Assembly: GCA_033283175.1 (NCBI GenBank)
Contig: JAWMQM010000001.1
Location: 868,001 to 932,000 of the forward strand
From: Pseudomaricurvus sp033283175
Lineage (GTDB): Bacteria > Pseudomonadota > Gammaproteobacteria > Pseudomonadales > Cellvibrionaceae
Length of the DNA stretch: 64,000 nt
Direction of reading: 5' to 3'
How positions within the stretch are numbered: position 1 is the stretch's first letter; every line of letters begins with the position of its first letter. Below are positions 50,707-59,663 of this stretch, piece by piece. The position numbers were made by a program, and so were the translations under genes. Below the pieces are notes generated by a model, which saw only the letters and a list, made by a program, of their open reading frames with translations, had not been told where the DNA came from and did no database searches.

Positions 50707-51129
50707 TCAGAACAGCTGCAAGCTGACCCGGATCACCATAAACCACAGCACCAGGCAACTCACCAGATAAGCCATAAAGCGGTGGTTCACCCGATTGTAG
50801 GTGCAGTGCACCAGTGAATGCAGCGCGCGCAAACTGACATAGGCCCAGGCACTGCCCAGCAGCAGGCTGTCCACCGCCCCCGCCAGTACAGCAATGACAC
50901 AGGTGGTATAAAAAATCACCGGCACTTCGAACAGATTTTTGAAGTTATTGCTGGCGGCCACGGCCGCCGGCGGCAGCAGGGATTCCAGCGTAGCAGCATC
51001 GGCGATCTGACCGGGATCCACTTTGTGGGTGGCCAGATAACCCAGCCGGCGGGCGAACAGCACCAGCCACACGGCGATGGTAACCAGTATCAGTGCACAG
51101 ACGGGTTGCAGGATGGCAGTTTGAGACAT
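50707..51129 (-). CDS. MAPEG-family membrane protein
   Basis: 140 residues with about four TM helices. FARRLGYLATHKVDPGQI near the N-terminus, then NNFKNLFEVPVIFYTTCVIAVL, RALHSLVHCTYNRVNHRFMAYLVSCLVLW: the MAPEG family Asn/Glu/Arg pattern. Members are inner-membrane glutathione-dependent enzymes or of unknown function in bacteria. Nothing adjacent suggests a specific substrate. Confidence 0.88.
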   Translation of the reverse strand: MSQTAILQPVCALILVTIAVWLVLFARRLGYLATHKVDPGQIADAATLESLLPPAAVAASNNFKNLFEVPVIFYTTCVIAVLAGAVDSLLLGSAWAYVSLRALHSLVHCTYNRVNHRFMAYLVSCLVLWFMVIRVSLQLF

Positions 51130-51211
51130 GGCGGACGCCCTCAGCTGTTATTGTGGCGCCATGATAACAGCCCGGAGGGAGGGGCGCCGGCAGGGAAGCG
51201 GCCACCCGCAA

Positions 51212-51236
51212 ATAAAAAAGGCAGCCTCAGCTGCCT
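51212..51236 (-). terminator. Intrinsic terminator of DUF4124 gene
   Basis: Minus strand: GGCAGC-TGAG-GCTGCC followed by TTTTTTATT. Lies 8 bp past the DUF4124 stop codon. Confidence 0.85.
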
Positions 51237-51243
51237 TCGCGGA

Positions 51244-51882
51244 TCATTGGCGATCGGGGCGGATAACCGCAAACCGGTCGCGATCACGGTTGTACTTCTC
51301 TTCCGTCTCAGTGAACTGCTGTTCACGCTCGGCCAGCTGCTCCTCCGCTGCCTGCAGCTCCCGCTCCAGACCATCAATCTTCTGCAGGATCGGCTTGGGT
51401 ACATCCTTGCCCTGGCGCTCGCTCTCCGCCGCCTTGGCGTGCTGCTCCGCCAGCTGACCCTTGATGTTGGTCATGTTGCTCTTGATGATAAGAATGCTGT
51501 TCTGCACCTGTCCCAGCTTACGCTTCTTGGCGGCCTCAATATCGCGCACACTGCTGTAGCGGCGCAGCAGCTCCCGATCCCACTGCTTGAGGCGATCCTG
51601 CTCCATGCGTTCTGCGCGCAGGGCCGCAGTGGCCTCTTCGCTCAGGGCGGGCGGTACCACCTGCAACACATCGCCACGCTCGTTGACGATTTCGTAACCA
51701 CGCTGGGAGTACTCCGGCGGCAGATAGCTGTTCAACTCCTGCACGCCCTCACTGTTGGTGTAGCGGTAAAGCTTGGCGGCCAGCGCCCCCTGGCTGATAC
51801 CGAAGCACCCCAATGCCAGCAGCAACAGAGCCTTGCGCCCCCAGGCCCGGCCCTTGTCCTGATTCCAATTTTGCAATGACAC
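51244..51882 (-). CDS. DUF4124-domain periplasmic protein
   Basis: 212 residues from the GTG at 51882. A longer frame to 51942 lacks a signal. Signal peptide LLLLALGCFGISQGALAA, then the DUF4124 motif KLYRYTNSEGVQELNSYLPPEY. The rest is a coiled coil (EVQNS..., REQQFTETEEKYNRDRDR). The protein probably binds the cell envelope or peptidoglycan-associated partners; no enzymatic motif. Near pyrE but on its own terminator. Confidence 0.82.
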   Translation of the reverse strand: MSLQNWNQDKGRAWGRKALLLLALGCFGISQGALAAKLYRYTNSEGVQELNSYLPPEYSQRGYEIVNERGDVLQVVPPALSEEATAALRAERMEQDRLKQWDRELLRRYSSVRDIEAAKKRKLGQVQNSILIIKSNMTNIKGQLAEQHAKAAESERQGKDVPKPILQKIDGLERELQAAEEQLAEREQQFTETEEKYNRDRDRFAVIRPDRQ

Positions 51883-51987
51883 CTGATTTTCACCCCTGAT
51901 AATAATTATGCTGTCGGGAAGCACTCCCGCGCGGCCTGTCACACGATCTATGGGTCAGCAGTGTGACAGCCAGTGGCTGAACGGTTG

Positions 51988-52626
51988 TTAAACGCCGTAG
52001 GCCTCGCGGTAGCGACGGATCTCTGCCACGCGGCCACTCTCCCCCTGTTCCTCCAGGTAGTGGATGATATCCTCGAGACAGATAATGCTGATCACCGGGA
52101 TACCATAATCCTGCTCTACTTCCTGAATGGCTGACAGGTCACCCTTGCCCTTCTCCTGACGGTTGAGGCCAATCAGCACACCGGCAGGCTCGGCGCCAGC
52201 CGCGCGGATGATCCCCATCACCTCGCGCACCGCCGTCCCGGCCGTAATCACATCGTCCACAATCAGCACCTTGCCCTGCAGGGGCGCTCCCACCAGGGTG
52301 CCGCCCTCACCGTGATCCTTGGCCTCCTTGCGATTGAAACAGTAAGGCATGTCCTTACCGTGACGATCCGCCAGAGCCACGGCCGTGGTTGCCGCCAGGG
52401 GAATCCCCTTGTAGGCAGGACCGAACACAACGTCGTAATCCACTCCGGACTGCTGCAACGCATCGGCGTAATAGCGGCCGAGGGCTGCCAGCGCAGCACC
52501 CGTCTGGAACTGCCCGGCGTTGAAGAAATAGGGGCTGGTGCGGCCCGACTTCAAAGTGAACTCGCCGAAGCGCAGGGCCTGATGGCGTATGGCCAATTCT
52601 ATAAAGTCTCGCTGGTACTGCTCCAT
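51988..52626 (-). CDS. pyrE: Orotate phosphoribosyltransferase
   Basis: 212 residues, full length. PRPP-binding motif VLIVDDVITAGTAV, and KEAKDHGEGGTLVG in the flexible loop. Orotate + PRPP to OMP in pyrimidine biosynthesis, cytosolic. Transcribed away from crc with a 317-bp intergenic region. The same pyrE-crc neighbourhood occurs in Pseudomonas. Confidence 0.96.
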   Translation of the reverse strand: MEQYQRDFIELAIRHQALRFGEFTLKSGRTSPYFFNAGQFQTGAALAALGRYYADALQQSGVDYDVVFGPAYKGIPLAATTAVALADRHGKDMPYCFNRKEAKDHGEGGTLVGAPLQGKVLIVDDVITAGTAVREVMGIIRAAGAEPAGVLIGLNRQEKGKGDLSAIQEVEQDYGIPVISIICLEDIIHYLEEQGESGRVAEIRRYREAYGV

Positions 52627-52943
52627 GAACTAGGTCCGAATCTATGTGGATTAATGTGACAGGTACAACAGATATGATACACAGCCAGTGGCGACCCTGT
52701 CACACGCCCCGGCCCCCGGGCAACCGACACCCAATAGCGATGCCCGCAAGCGGCTACTGGTATCGGTGGCCACATCATCTATTATTGAGTCAAATTCGCA
52801 GGCAGGCTGTGCAACGGTCGGGGACAGGGAAACTCTCCGCCCCCCCTGATTTCAGTGGTCGCAGTCAACGTTACCCTTTATAAAAGTTAACAATTAAGAC
52901 GCCAGCTCGGGTATCATACGCAGCCTGTAAACAAGGGGCGAAC
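52627..52943 (+). promoter_or_regulatory. Divergent pyrE-crc intergenic region with crc promoter candidate
   Basis: 317 bp without a gene. TTAACA at 52887-52892 and TATCAT at 52912-52917 could be -35 and -10 boxes for crc, but the 19-bp spacer is long. AAGGGGCG precedes the crc ATG by about 5 bases. No other structure seen. Confidence 0.35.
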
Positions 52944-53717
52944 ATGCGCATTATCAGTCTTAGTGTGGACGGCATTCATCAGGCAGCACAACGCGGCCTG
53001 TACGATTGGCTGTCCGAGCAGGATGCCGACATCATCTGTCTTCAGGATTTACGGGCCATGGAATATGAGCTCGACGGTGACCCGTTCCACCTGGACGGTT
53101 ATTTTGCCTATTTTTTCGACTCCGGCATCAAGCATTACAACGGAGTCGCCATCTACACCCGCCATCAGCCCAAGGCCCTGATCTTTGGTCTCGGCTTCAG
53201 CAGCGGGGTGGATATGGAAGGGCGCTACCTGCAGGCGGATTTTGAGCACATCAGCATCGGCTCCCTGCTGGCCCCTTCCGCCAGCTCCGAAGCCGAGTCC
53301 CAGGAAGTCAAAATCCAGTTCTTTGACGACATGCAGGCACACCTGCACAAGATCACCCGCAAGCGTCGCGAGTTTATTTTCTGCGGCAACTGGCAGATGG
53401 CTCACAGCCGTCACGACGTGCAAAACGCCGCCGACAACGCCAGCAGCTCCGGTTTCCTGCCCCACGAGCAACAGTGGATGGACCAGCTGTTCAACCAGGT
53501 GGGGTACGCTGATGCCTTCCGCCTCGGCAACTCTGACCGTGATGAATACAGCTACTGGCCCAGCGGCCGCCTCGGTGAAGGCGACGGCTGGCGCACCGAC
53601 TACCAGGTGATCTCCGAGACCCTGGCCGGCCGCGTGGAGTACGCCACCATCTACAAAACCAAGCAGTTCTCCAGCCACCTGCCAGTGATCATCGACTACG
53701 ACCTCGAAGTACGCTAA
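52944..53717 (+). CDS. crc: Catabolite repression control protein Crc (exonuclease III fold)
   Basis: 257 residues. MRIISLSVDGIHQAAQRGLYDWLSEQDADIICLQDLR matches Pseudomonas Crc (MRIISVNVNGIQ...), as do GRYLQADFEHISI, KRREFIFCGNW and SSHLPVIIDYDLEV. Compared with active exonuclease III, key catalytic residues are altered (NGI to DGI, QETK to QDLR), as expected for a Crc that is not a nuclease. In Pseudomonas it acts with Hfq in mRNA translation repression. Next to pyrE, as in that genus. Confidence 0.9.
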   Translation: MRIISLSVDGIHQAAQRGLYDWLSEQDADIICLQDLRAMEYELDGDPFHLDGYFAYFFDSGIKHYNGVAIYTRHQPKALIFGLGFSSGVDMEGRYLQADFEHISIGSLLAPSASSEAESQEVKIQFFDDMQAHLHKITRKRREFIFCGNWQMAHSRHDVQNAADNASSSGFLPHEQQWMDQLFNQVGYADAFRLGNSDRDEYSYWPSGRLGEGDGWRTDYQVISETLAGRVEYATIYKTKQFSSHLPVIIDYDLEVR

Positions 53718-53811
53718 CCGGGCTGCTGGACGCCGCTGGTTCAGATCAGTATTATGGCGCCTCCCTGCGGCAGGCCCGGTACCCCGGAGCCAGCCCTGCA
53801 GCCAGAAACAA

Positions 53812-53888
53812 GCACCCTTAGCTCAGCTGGATAGAGCGTTGCCCTCCGGAGGCAAAGGTCAGAGGTTCGAATCCTCTAGGGTGCGCCA
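53812..53888 (+). tRNA. tRNA-Arg(CCG)
   Basis: 77 nt with encoded CCA. Acceptor GCACCCT/AGGGTGC, D-stem GCTC/GAGC, anticodon arm TTGCC-CTCCGGA-GGCAA with anticodon CCG, T-arm AGAGG-TTCGAAT-CCTCT. Reads CGG arginine codons. The 3' end is part of a long palindrome with the downstream sequence (see finding). Confidence 0.95.
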
Positions 53889-53892
53889 TACA

Positions 53893-53925
53893 TAAAAGAG
53901 CCGGCTTCACGCCGGCTTTTTTATG
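53893..53925 (+). terminator. Terminator after tRNA-Arg
   Basis: AAAGAGCCGGC-TTCAC-GCCGGCTTTTTT: 8-bp stem with a T-run, directly following the tRNA 3' end. Confidence 0.85.
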
Positions 53926-54170
53926 TATGGCGCACCCTGGCGATGTGATGAGAACCCCCAGGTTCGACCCATTGCGCCCAGCAATGGGGACCGAGCGCAG
54001 CGAGCCCGCAGGGTCATAACAGCCAACAAGGCTGTTATGAGTCCATCCTCGCCCCACACCCGCACCGTGCCACAACCATCGCCCGCAGCACCGGCTTTTT
54101 ATGTATGGCGCACCCTGGCGATGTGATGAGAACCTCCCAGGTTCGACCCATTGCGCCCAGTAATGGGAAC
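53911..54170. repeat. Direct repeats carrying an inverted tRNA 3'-end copy
   Basis: GCCGGCTTTTTTATGTATGG then CGCACCCTGGCGATGTGATG (53911-53987) recurs at 54090-54168 with few changes. Both copies contain GGCGCACCCT, the reverse complement of the tRNA-Arg 3' end. The second part (AGGTTCGACCCATTGCGCCC) resembles tRNA T-loop text. Between them are GC-rich repeats and no gene. Confidence 0.75.
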
Positions 54171-54173
54171 CCC

Positions 54174-54458
54174 GTAGGAGCCCGGTCCCCCGGGCGAGCC
54201 TTTCATCATGATTCGGCTGTGCACAGGCCCGTTAGCCTCCGAACCAAAAGATCGCGCACAGGAGTGCGCTCCTACACGTCTGCGCCTCTGGCAAGATGCC
54301 CGGCCTGCCCTTCCACCCCGACAAGTCTTTATTCAGATCTGTATGACAGAACATACAAGCCCGGTCCCCCGGGCGAGCCTTTCATCATGATTCGGTTGTG
54401 CACAGGCCTGCCAGCCTCCGAACCAAAAGATCGCGCACAGGAGTGCGCTCCTACAGGC
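54174..54458. repeat. Two ~100-bp copies of a twin palindromic repeat
   Basis: AGCCCGGTCCCCCGGGCGAG, a spacer with TCATCATGATTCGG, then GATCGCGCACAGGAGTGCGC and CTCCTAC: positions 54179-54275 and 54358-54455. Each unit holds two inverted palindromes of the GTAGGAGC family. 617-bp intergenic region without ORF. Confidence 0.8.
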
Positions 54459-54506
54459 TGATCACCAGGGCACAACGCTCTTGCGTAACCGGTTACCACC
54501 ACCCAG

Positions 54507-56630
54507 TTAACCCACCGCACACACCCGTACCGGCACACCATTCAGCGCCGCATTGCCACTCACCGCATCAAACAAACCCCGATCCGTGAGGTCATTGCAG
54601 CTCACACCACCCTGCTCACCCGCCACCGACAACTGCACCCCCTGACGCCGATGTCCCCACCCGTGGGGCAGGCTGACCACACCCGGCATCACCTCCTCAC
54701 TGGCCACGACGGTGGTCTCCACCTCACCCGTCCGTGACTCAATCCGCACCTGTGCCCCATCCTGTAAACCTCGTTGCTGCAGATCGGCGGGGTGCATCAG
54801 CAGCTGCCAGCGTGGTTTGCCTTTTACCAGCCGCTGCGAGTTGTGCATCCAGGAGTTGTTGCTGCGCACATGACGCCGGCCTATCAGCAATAACTGGTCC
54901 CCGGCCAGTGCGGGAAGCGTAGTGCCAAGCCGTTCGATATCCTGCAAAATAAACTCGACATCCAGGTGGATAGCGCCATCGTCCGTGCATAGACGCTCCC
55001 GCAGCCCGGGCACCAGTGGGCCCAGATCCACGCCGTGGGGAAAGCCCTGCAGGTACTGCAGGGACAAGCCCTCTTCACCATCACCACGCTCGCCGTAATA
55101 ACCCTGCGTTAACCCCATATTCAGCATGTGCGCCGGCTCCGGCAAGGGTTGCAGCGTCTCTCCCCTGGCGGCAGCGATAGCCACCGATAGCTGGTTAAGA
55201 ATCTGCCAGTCATGCAGGCTGTCAGCCGGTGGCTCAAACAACGGAGGGTTATAGCGACTGGTGTTGCGCACCGCCAGCCGGTGAAAAACAATGTCGTAGT
55301 GGTCATGTTCCAGCGGCCCGGTTGGCGGCAGGATCAGATCGGCGTGGCAGGTGGTCTCATTGATGTAGAAATCAATCGCTACCATAAACTCCAGCCCCGC
55401 CAGCGCACGGTCCAGGGCACGACCATCCGGCGCCGACAGCACCGGGTTGCCGGCCATGGTAACAAGCCCCCGCACCTGCCCTTCACCGGCAGTCAGCATC
55501 TCTTCGGCCAGCACCACCGCAGGAAACTCACCATCGAACTCCGGCAAACCACTGACGCGGCTGTGCCAGCGGGCGAAATGCCCGGCGCCTCTGGCTCCAC
55601 GAGAGATATACCCGAATGCCGGCGACGGCAGCATGGCGCCCCCCTCCCGATCCAGCGATCCACACAAAATATTGATTACCTGAATCGCCCACTGGCAGAG
55701 CGTGCCGAACGCCTGGGTGGAAACCCCCATGCGCCCGTAGCAGACCGAGCCGTCGGTCTCCGCCATAGCTCGCGCCAGTTGCCGGATGGTATCGGCATCA
55801 ATGCTGGTTACTGTAGCCGCCAGATCCGGCGTTACCTGGCTCACCGCAGCGCGCACCGTATCCACCCCCTGCACCACCTCAGTCAGGTGACCGGGACGAA
55901 TCAGCTGATCGGCAAACAGGGTGTGGATAATGGCCAGCAGCAAAAACGCGTCAGTACCGGGGCGAATAAAATGGTGCTCATCCGCCAGTGCCGCGGTCTC
56001 GGTACGCCGGGGATCAATCACCACCACACGACCACCGCGCTGCTGGACAGCTTTCAGCCGCTTGGTCACATCGGGCACCGTCATGATGCTGCCATTGGAA
56101 GCCAGCGGGTTGGCACCGAGTATCAGCATATAGCGGCTGCGGTCGATATCCGGTACCGGAATCAACGCCTGATGACCATAGAGCGCCATGGAAACCAGTT
56201 GGTGCGGAAGCTGGTCCAGCGACGTAGCGGAGTAGCAGTTGCGGGTCCGCAACGCCTTGCGCAGCAAACCTCCGTGCGTGAGGCTGCCGTAGTTATGCAC
56301 ATTGGGATTACCAGCGTAGAGCGCCACGGCGTCATTGCCATCACGCTGCTGGATAGAGGCGAGACCTGCAGACGCCAGGGCAATGGCCTCCTCCCAACTG
56401 ATCTCCTGCCAACCATCGCCGCTGCGTTTTACCGGTTTGCGCAAACGATCGGGGTCCGTGTGCAGGTCCTGCAACGCTGTGGCCTTGGGACAGATGTGCC
56501 CACGACTAAAGGCGTCCTGCTTATCACCGCGAATGGAGAGAATCTCCTGCCCCTGGGTGGTAATTTCCAATCCGCAGATCGCCTCGCACAGGTGACAGGC
56601 GCGATAGTGAGTAGTGATTGTATCCGGCAT
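54507..56630 (-). CDS. Molybdopterin-dependent oxidoreductase (FdhA/BisC-like)
   Basis: 707 residues. N-terminal 4Fe-4S cluster CHLCEAICGLEI then HICPKA (C-x2-C-x3-C-x~29-C). Mo-bisMGD domains include ALYAGNPNVHNYG, LGANPLASNG, VVIDPRRTETA and the C-terminal LPHGWGHRRQG with VSCNDLTDRGLFD. No Tat signal, so cytosolic. Similar to formate dehydrogenase-like/DMSO-reductase-family catalytic subunits. No electron-transfer subunit or accessory gene is adjacent, so the partner and substrate are unknown. Confidence 0.9.
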   Translation of the reverse strand: MPDTITTHYRACHLCEAICGLEITTQGQEILSIRGDKQDAFSRGHICPKATALQDLHTDPDRLRKPVKRSGDGWQEISWEEAIALASAGLASIQQRDGNDAVALYAGNPNVHNYGSLTHGGLLRKALRTRNCYSATSLDQLPHQLVSMALYGHQALIPVPDIDRSRYMLILGANPLASNGSIMTVPDVTKRLKAVQQRGGRVVVIDPRRTETAALADEHHFIRPGTDAFLLLAIIHTLFADQLIRPGHLTEVVQGVDTVRAAVSQVTPDLAATVTSIDADTIRQLARAMAETDGSVCYGRMGVSTQAFGTLCQWAIQVINILCGSLDREGGAMLPSPAFGYISRGARGAGHFARWHSRVSGLPEFDGEFPAVVLAEEMLTAGEGQVRGLVTMAGNPVLSAPDGRALDRALAGLEFMVAIDFYINETTCHADLILPPTGPLEHDHYDIVFHRLAVRNTSRYNPPLFEPPADSLHDWQILNQLSVAIAAARGETLQPLPEPAHMLNMGLTQGYYGERGDGEEGLSLQYLQGFPHGVDLGPLVPGLRERLCTDDGAIHLDVEFILQDIERLGTTLPALAGDQLLLIGRRHVRSNNSWMHNSQRLVKGKPRWQLLMHPADLQQRGLQDGAQVRIESRTGEVETTVVASEEVMPGVVSLPHGWGHRRQGVQLSVAGEQGGVSCNDLTDRGLFDAVSGNAALNGVPVRVCAVG

Positions 56631-56956
56631 GGCGCGTCCTTCATTTATTGTTGTTCAGACCCAGCGATCAGCAACTCGCTGCAGGCCCGAATCATTGAAG
56701 GGGAGCCACCCGGCCAGATCAATGATCAATCAAACCAAGGTTGATGATCTTTCGGGTCACAACCAGGTCATCGCCACCCGAGCGAAAGGCAATCGATTTT
56801 TCCTACTGCCTTTCGCCACAAGCTGCACCCCGATTCAACCCAGGAGACAGGCTGCCTATCCCGCGTCGGCAGGAGACCTTATGCTCCATTGAACCCCACC
56901 CGCCTTGCAATGAATCTGCACGACATCACAATCCCCAGCCCATCTTCAGAGCCAGG
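56631..56956. other. Intergenic region, nothing supported
   Basis: 326 bp between the molybdopterin gene and the broken lipoprotein gene. Short frames only, none protein-like. The likely promoter of the oxidoreductase lies here. Confidence 0.5.
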
Positions 56957-57291
56957 ATGACGCCGTACAAAAAATGGGATTATTGATGCTGACCGCCTCA
57001 ATCACAGCATCCGGGTGCGCACAAAATGGCACCCCCGACAGCTCACAACAAGCAGCTCATGAACTCTGCAATACCGACGTAAACGACTAGTCCATCAGCG
57101 AATCCGGCCAAGTGGAAATTGTCTGTGCAGATGATTCAATGCTCACTTTCTGCAGCGACAACACCCTGGACTTGATGCGCGACATTAACGTCGACTATTG
57201 CGATTGCAACGGTTTGAGAAGATTTCGGGAAACCAGCGGCCACTACTCATTCCAGTGCAAACACGGCACTTTACTGAACATATCCAAATAG
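56957..57291 (+). pseudogene. Broken small Cys-rich lipoprotein gene
   Basis: The ATG at 56957 opens MTPYKKW and runs into a stop. Shifting one base at the A6 tract (56968-56973) gives a good lipoprotein signal: after the shift GLLMLTASITASGCAQNG, lipobox TASGC. A further TAG at 57088 interrupts the frame, after which it continues SISESGQVEIVC and VDYCDCNGLRRF to the stop at 57289. Either a decayed gene, or an A6/A7 slippage site plus one nonsense mutation. Followed by a terminator. Confidence 0.6.
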
Positions 57292-57300
57292 CGGCACCAA

Positions 57301-57333
57301 AAAGAAAACGTCAGCAACACCGGCGTTTTCTTT
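57301..57333 (+). terminator. Intrinsic terminator of the lipoprotein pseudogene
   Basis: AAAGAAAACG-TCAGCAACACCGG-CGTTTTCTTT: a perfect 10-bp AT-rich stem ending in a T-tract, 10 bp past the final stop codon. Confidence 0.7.
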
Positions 57334-57485
57334 ATAAGGTAGGTTGCAATTAATCAGCTGAGCACTGTAGAGCTGCCTCACCCGGATCAAGGCATCGGCA
57401 TGGTAAGAGGCCTATCCGGATCAGCCGGTCTTAACTCTTCAACGATTTAGAATCGCTCGACCAGTAACTGCGACGTGCAAGGTCG

Positions 57486-57983
57486 TTATTTTTCGCCATC
57501 AGGACTTATAAACTTAACAGCCTGGGCAGCATTGCCTTGCGGACTGATCACAACCGTGCCCGCGAGCTTGTCATGCCAACCCTGCTTTTTCGGGTCCCAC
57601 GCCACCCACAGGATTCCCAGCCCCAATGGAATGGTGGCAATAAAGTAACCGATATAACGGATGACATACTGCCCCAGAGTGGGCTTTGCCCCGGTCTTCG
57701 CATCAACGATTCGGGCCTGGATTGCCATCTTGCCCGGAGTGGCTTGCCGATAGGTCCAGAACGCCAGGATAGCAACCAACGGAAATACCCAGCTCAGCAG
57801 AAAATCTGCAAAACCGGCAACCACCGCCTGCCCTTCGAAATAGTCCCAGCCGTAAATGGAAACCAGTATGGGCGTGGTAACCACCAGCACAAGCACACTA
57901 TCGATCAGGCTGGCGCCGACGCGGGGCCAAAATCCTGTGTACTTGTAGCGCGTTTCTTCTGCTCCTGTAATCTCGTTATTCAT
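57486..57983 (-). CDS. RDD-family membrane protein
   Basis: 165 residues. The RDD motif region FWPRVGASLIDSVLVLVV (R, D, D pattern) starts at about residue 18, with about three TM helices and the C-terminal GWHDKLAGTVVI. RDD proteins are inner-membrane proteins of mostly unknown function; some act in Na+/H+ exchange. No genomic context links it to its neighbours. Confidence 0.88.
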   Translation of the reverse strand: MNNEITGAEETRYKYTGFWPRVGASLIDSVLVLVVTTPILVSIYGWDYFEGQAVVAGFADFLLSWVFPLVAILAFWTYRQATPGKMAIQARIVDAKTGAKPTLGQYVIRYIGYFIATIPLGLGILWVAWDPKKQGWHDKLAGTVVISPQGNAAQAVKFISPDGEK

Positions 57984-58120
57984 ACCTGATCCCTGATAGT
58001 GAAAAAGCGGGAGCCGATGAAGCCTCTCCCGTTTATTTGTCGATTATTGCGGTAGACCACCCGGCTCTCATCCCATGAAGTACAGGAACAACCAGTTCCT
58101 GTACCCGGGTCACACTTGCC

Positions 58121-59461
58121 TCAGGGCAGCTGCCGCATGCGGATAAACACCGCACACAACCCCGCCGCCAGGGCCGGCACCGCGAAATAGATAAACAGCG
58201 CGTGCAGCGACACATCGATACCGATCAGCCAGCCGGCAATTAACGGACTGATTACCGCCCCGGCGCGTCCCAGCCCCGCAGACCAGCCGATGCCGGTGCT
58301 GCGCACCTGTACCGGGTAGACCGTCAGAGCCACACCGTAGAGATTGGAGAAGGCACCCATGAGGAAGACGCCGATGGCAAACAGCAGCGCCCAGATCATG
58401 GCGAACGGCAAGGTTGCCAGATTTTCCATCATGGCACTGATCAACAGCATGATGCCGGTACTGATCAGGAAGGCGACGGCGATGATGCGGGTCAGGGATA
58501 CCCAGCGCGCCAGCCAGCCGATCAACACGGTGCCAAAGATGGAACCCAGCGGAATGACTGCCGTGGCCTGGATGGCTTTTTCCTGAGAGAGGCCGCCATT
58601 GGTGAGCACCTGAGGCATCCAGCTGCTGAGGAAGTAGACCACCAGAAAGCCGGAGAAAAATGCCCCCCAACACATGAGGGTGGTGAAACGTCGCGCCGGT
58701 GTCAGCAGCGACACCACAGTCGCCGACTCCTTTGGCGCATCGTTGTTGAGCAAGGGCAGCTCGGCAATGGACGCCTGTCCCAGGTAAGCGAGTGTGCGAT
58801 TGACCTCATCCAGCGCCGACTGCGGGCGACGCTTGATCGTGAAAGCGATGGACTCCGGCACCAGCAGCATCACCAAAATGCCAAGCACCAGGGTCACTGC
58901 GCCAGCAGCCACGAAGATCGCCTGCCAGCCGTAGTCGGCGATGGTCGCAGCGACGAGGAAGCCGCCCACCACGCCGCCAACGGAGTTGCCCGCCAGCATG
59001 CTGGAGATAATCAGGGTGCGGTGACGACCGGGGCTGAATTCCCCCACCAGCGGAGGCAGTGTGGCCACCAGCACTCCCAGCGCCACACCGGCAACCACCC
59101 GCAGTATCGCCAGTTGATTGGCGGTTTCGGCGAACTCCACCAGGCAGGTGGCGGCGCCGGCAATCACCAGCGTGGCGCTGACCACGATGCGCCGTCCGTA
59201 CACATCCGCCACCCAGGAAAGCAGCATGGCGCCCAGCGTCATACCAAAAAGGCCGGCACTGAGCACAATGCCCAGCTCATCCCAACCAATGCCCCAGTCG
59301 GCGGTAATGGCCGGCGCGGTGAAAGCGATGATGACGATGTCGAAGCCTTCCGCCATGCTGGCGCAAAAGCAGAGCGCCAGAATCACCCACTGTTTCAGGG
59401 TGATGCGCGATTCATGCAGGATATCGTCTGCGGTGGTTTGGGTGCTGCCGTTGCCAGCCAT
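58121..59461 (-). CDS. MFS transporter, aromatic acid:H+ symporter-like
   Basis: 446 residues, 12 TM. ASMAEGFDIVIIAFTAPAI in TM1 contains the GFD motif of AAHS transporters, and the loop LLSWVADVYGRRIVV matches the MFS GxLaDrxGRR motif. Likely takes up benzoate-like or other carboxylates with protons. Isolated from catabolic genes in this window, although it is consistent with the aromatic/ester catabolism inferred to the left. Confidence 0.88.
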   Translation of the reverse strand: MAGNGSTQTTADDILHESRITLKQWVILALCFCASMAEGFDIVIIAFTAPAITADWGIGWDELGIVLSAGLFGMTLGAMLLSWVADVYGRRIVVSATLVIAGAATCLVEFAETANQLAILRVVAGVALGVLVATLPPLVGEFSPGRHRTLIISSMLAGNSVGGVVGGFLVAATIADYGWQAIFVAAGAVTLVLGILVMLLVPESIAFTIKRRPQSALDEVNRTLAYLGQASIAELPLLNNDAPKESATVVSLLTPARRFTTLMCWGAFFSGFLVVYFLSSWMPQVLTNGGLSQEKAIQATAVIPLGSIFGTVLIGWLARWVSLTRIIAVAFLISTGIMLLISAMMENLATLPFAMIWALLFAIGVFLMGAFSNLYGVALTVYPVQVRSTGIGWSAGLGRAGAVISPLIAGWLIGIDVSLHALFIYFAVPALAAGLCAVFIRMRQLP

Positions 59462-59663
59462 GTCTCTCCCCCAGGTCTCTGACTCTTAAATCTGACTCAA
59501 TTATGGTTGTATCCCCCGGCCACAACTCTCCGCTGACGGCGAGGGCCCGTTAGGTTAGCACGCAGCCGGAGGTAACTGAATGCGGCACTTCTCCTTGTTC
59601 TGCGGAACAGAATCATGAAAACTGATTGTGTTCTTAACTGGCACACAAGGTCATGAACTGACT

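Noticed and set aside
55212..56744. A 510-codon plus-strand frame opposite the molybdopterin gene
   Set aside because: Same shadow effect; sequence is Arg/His-rich without motifs.
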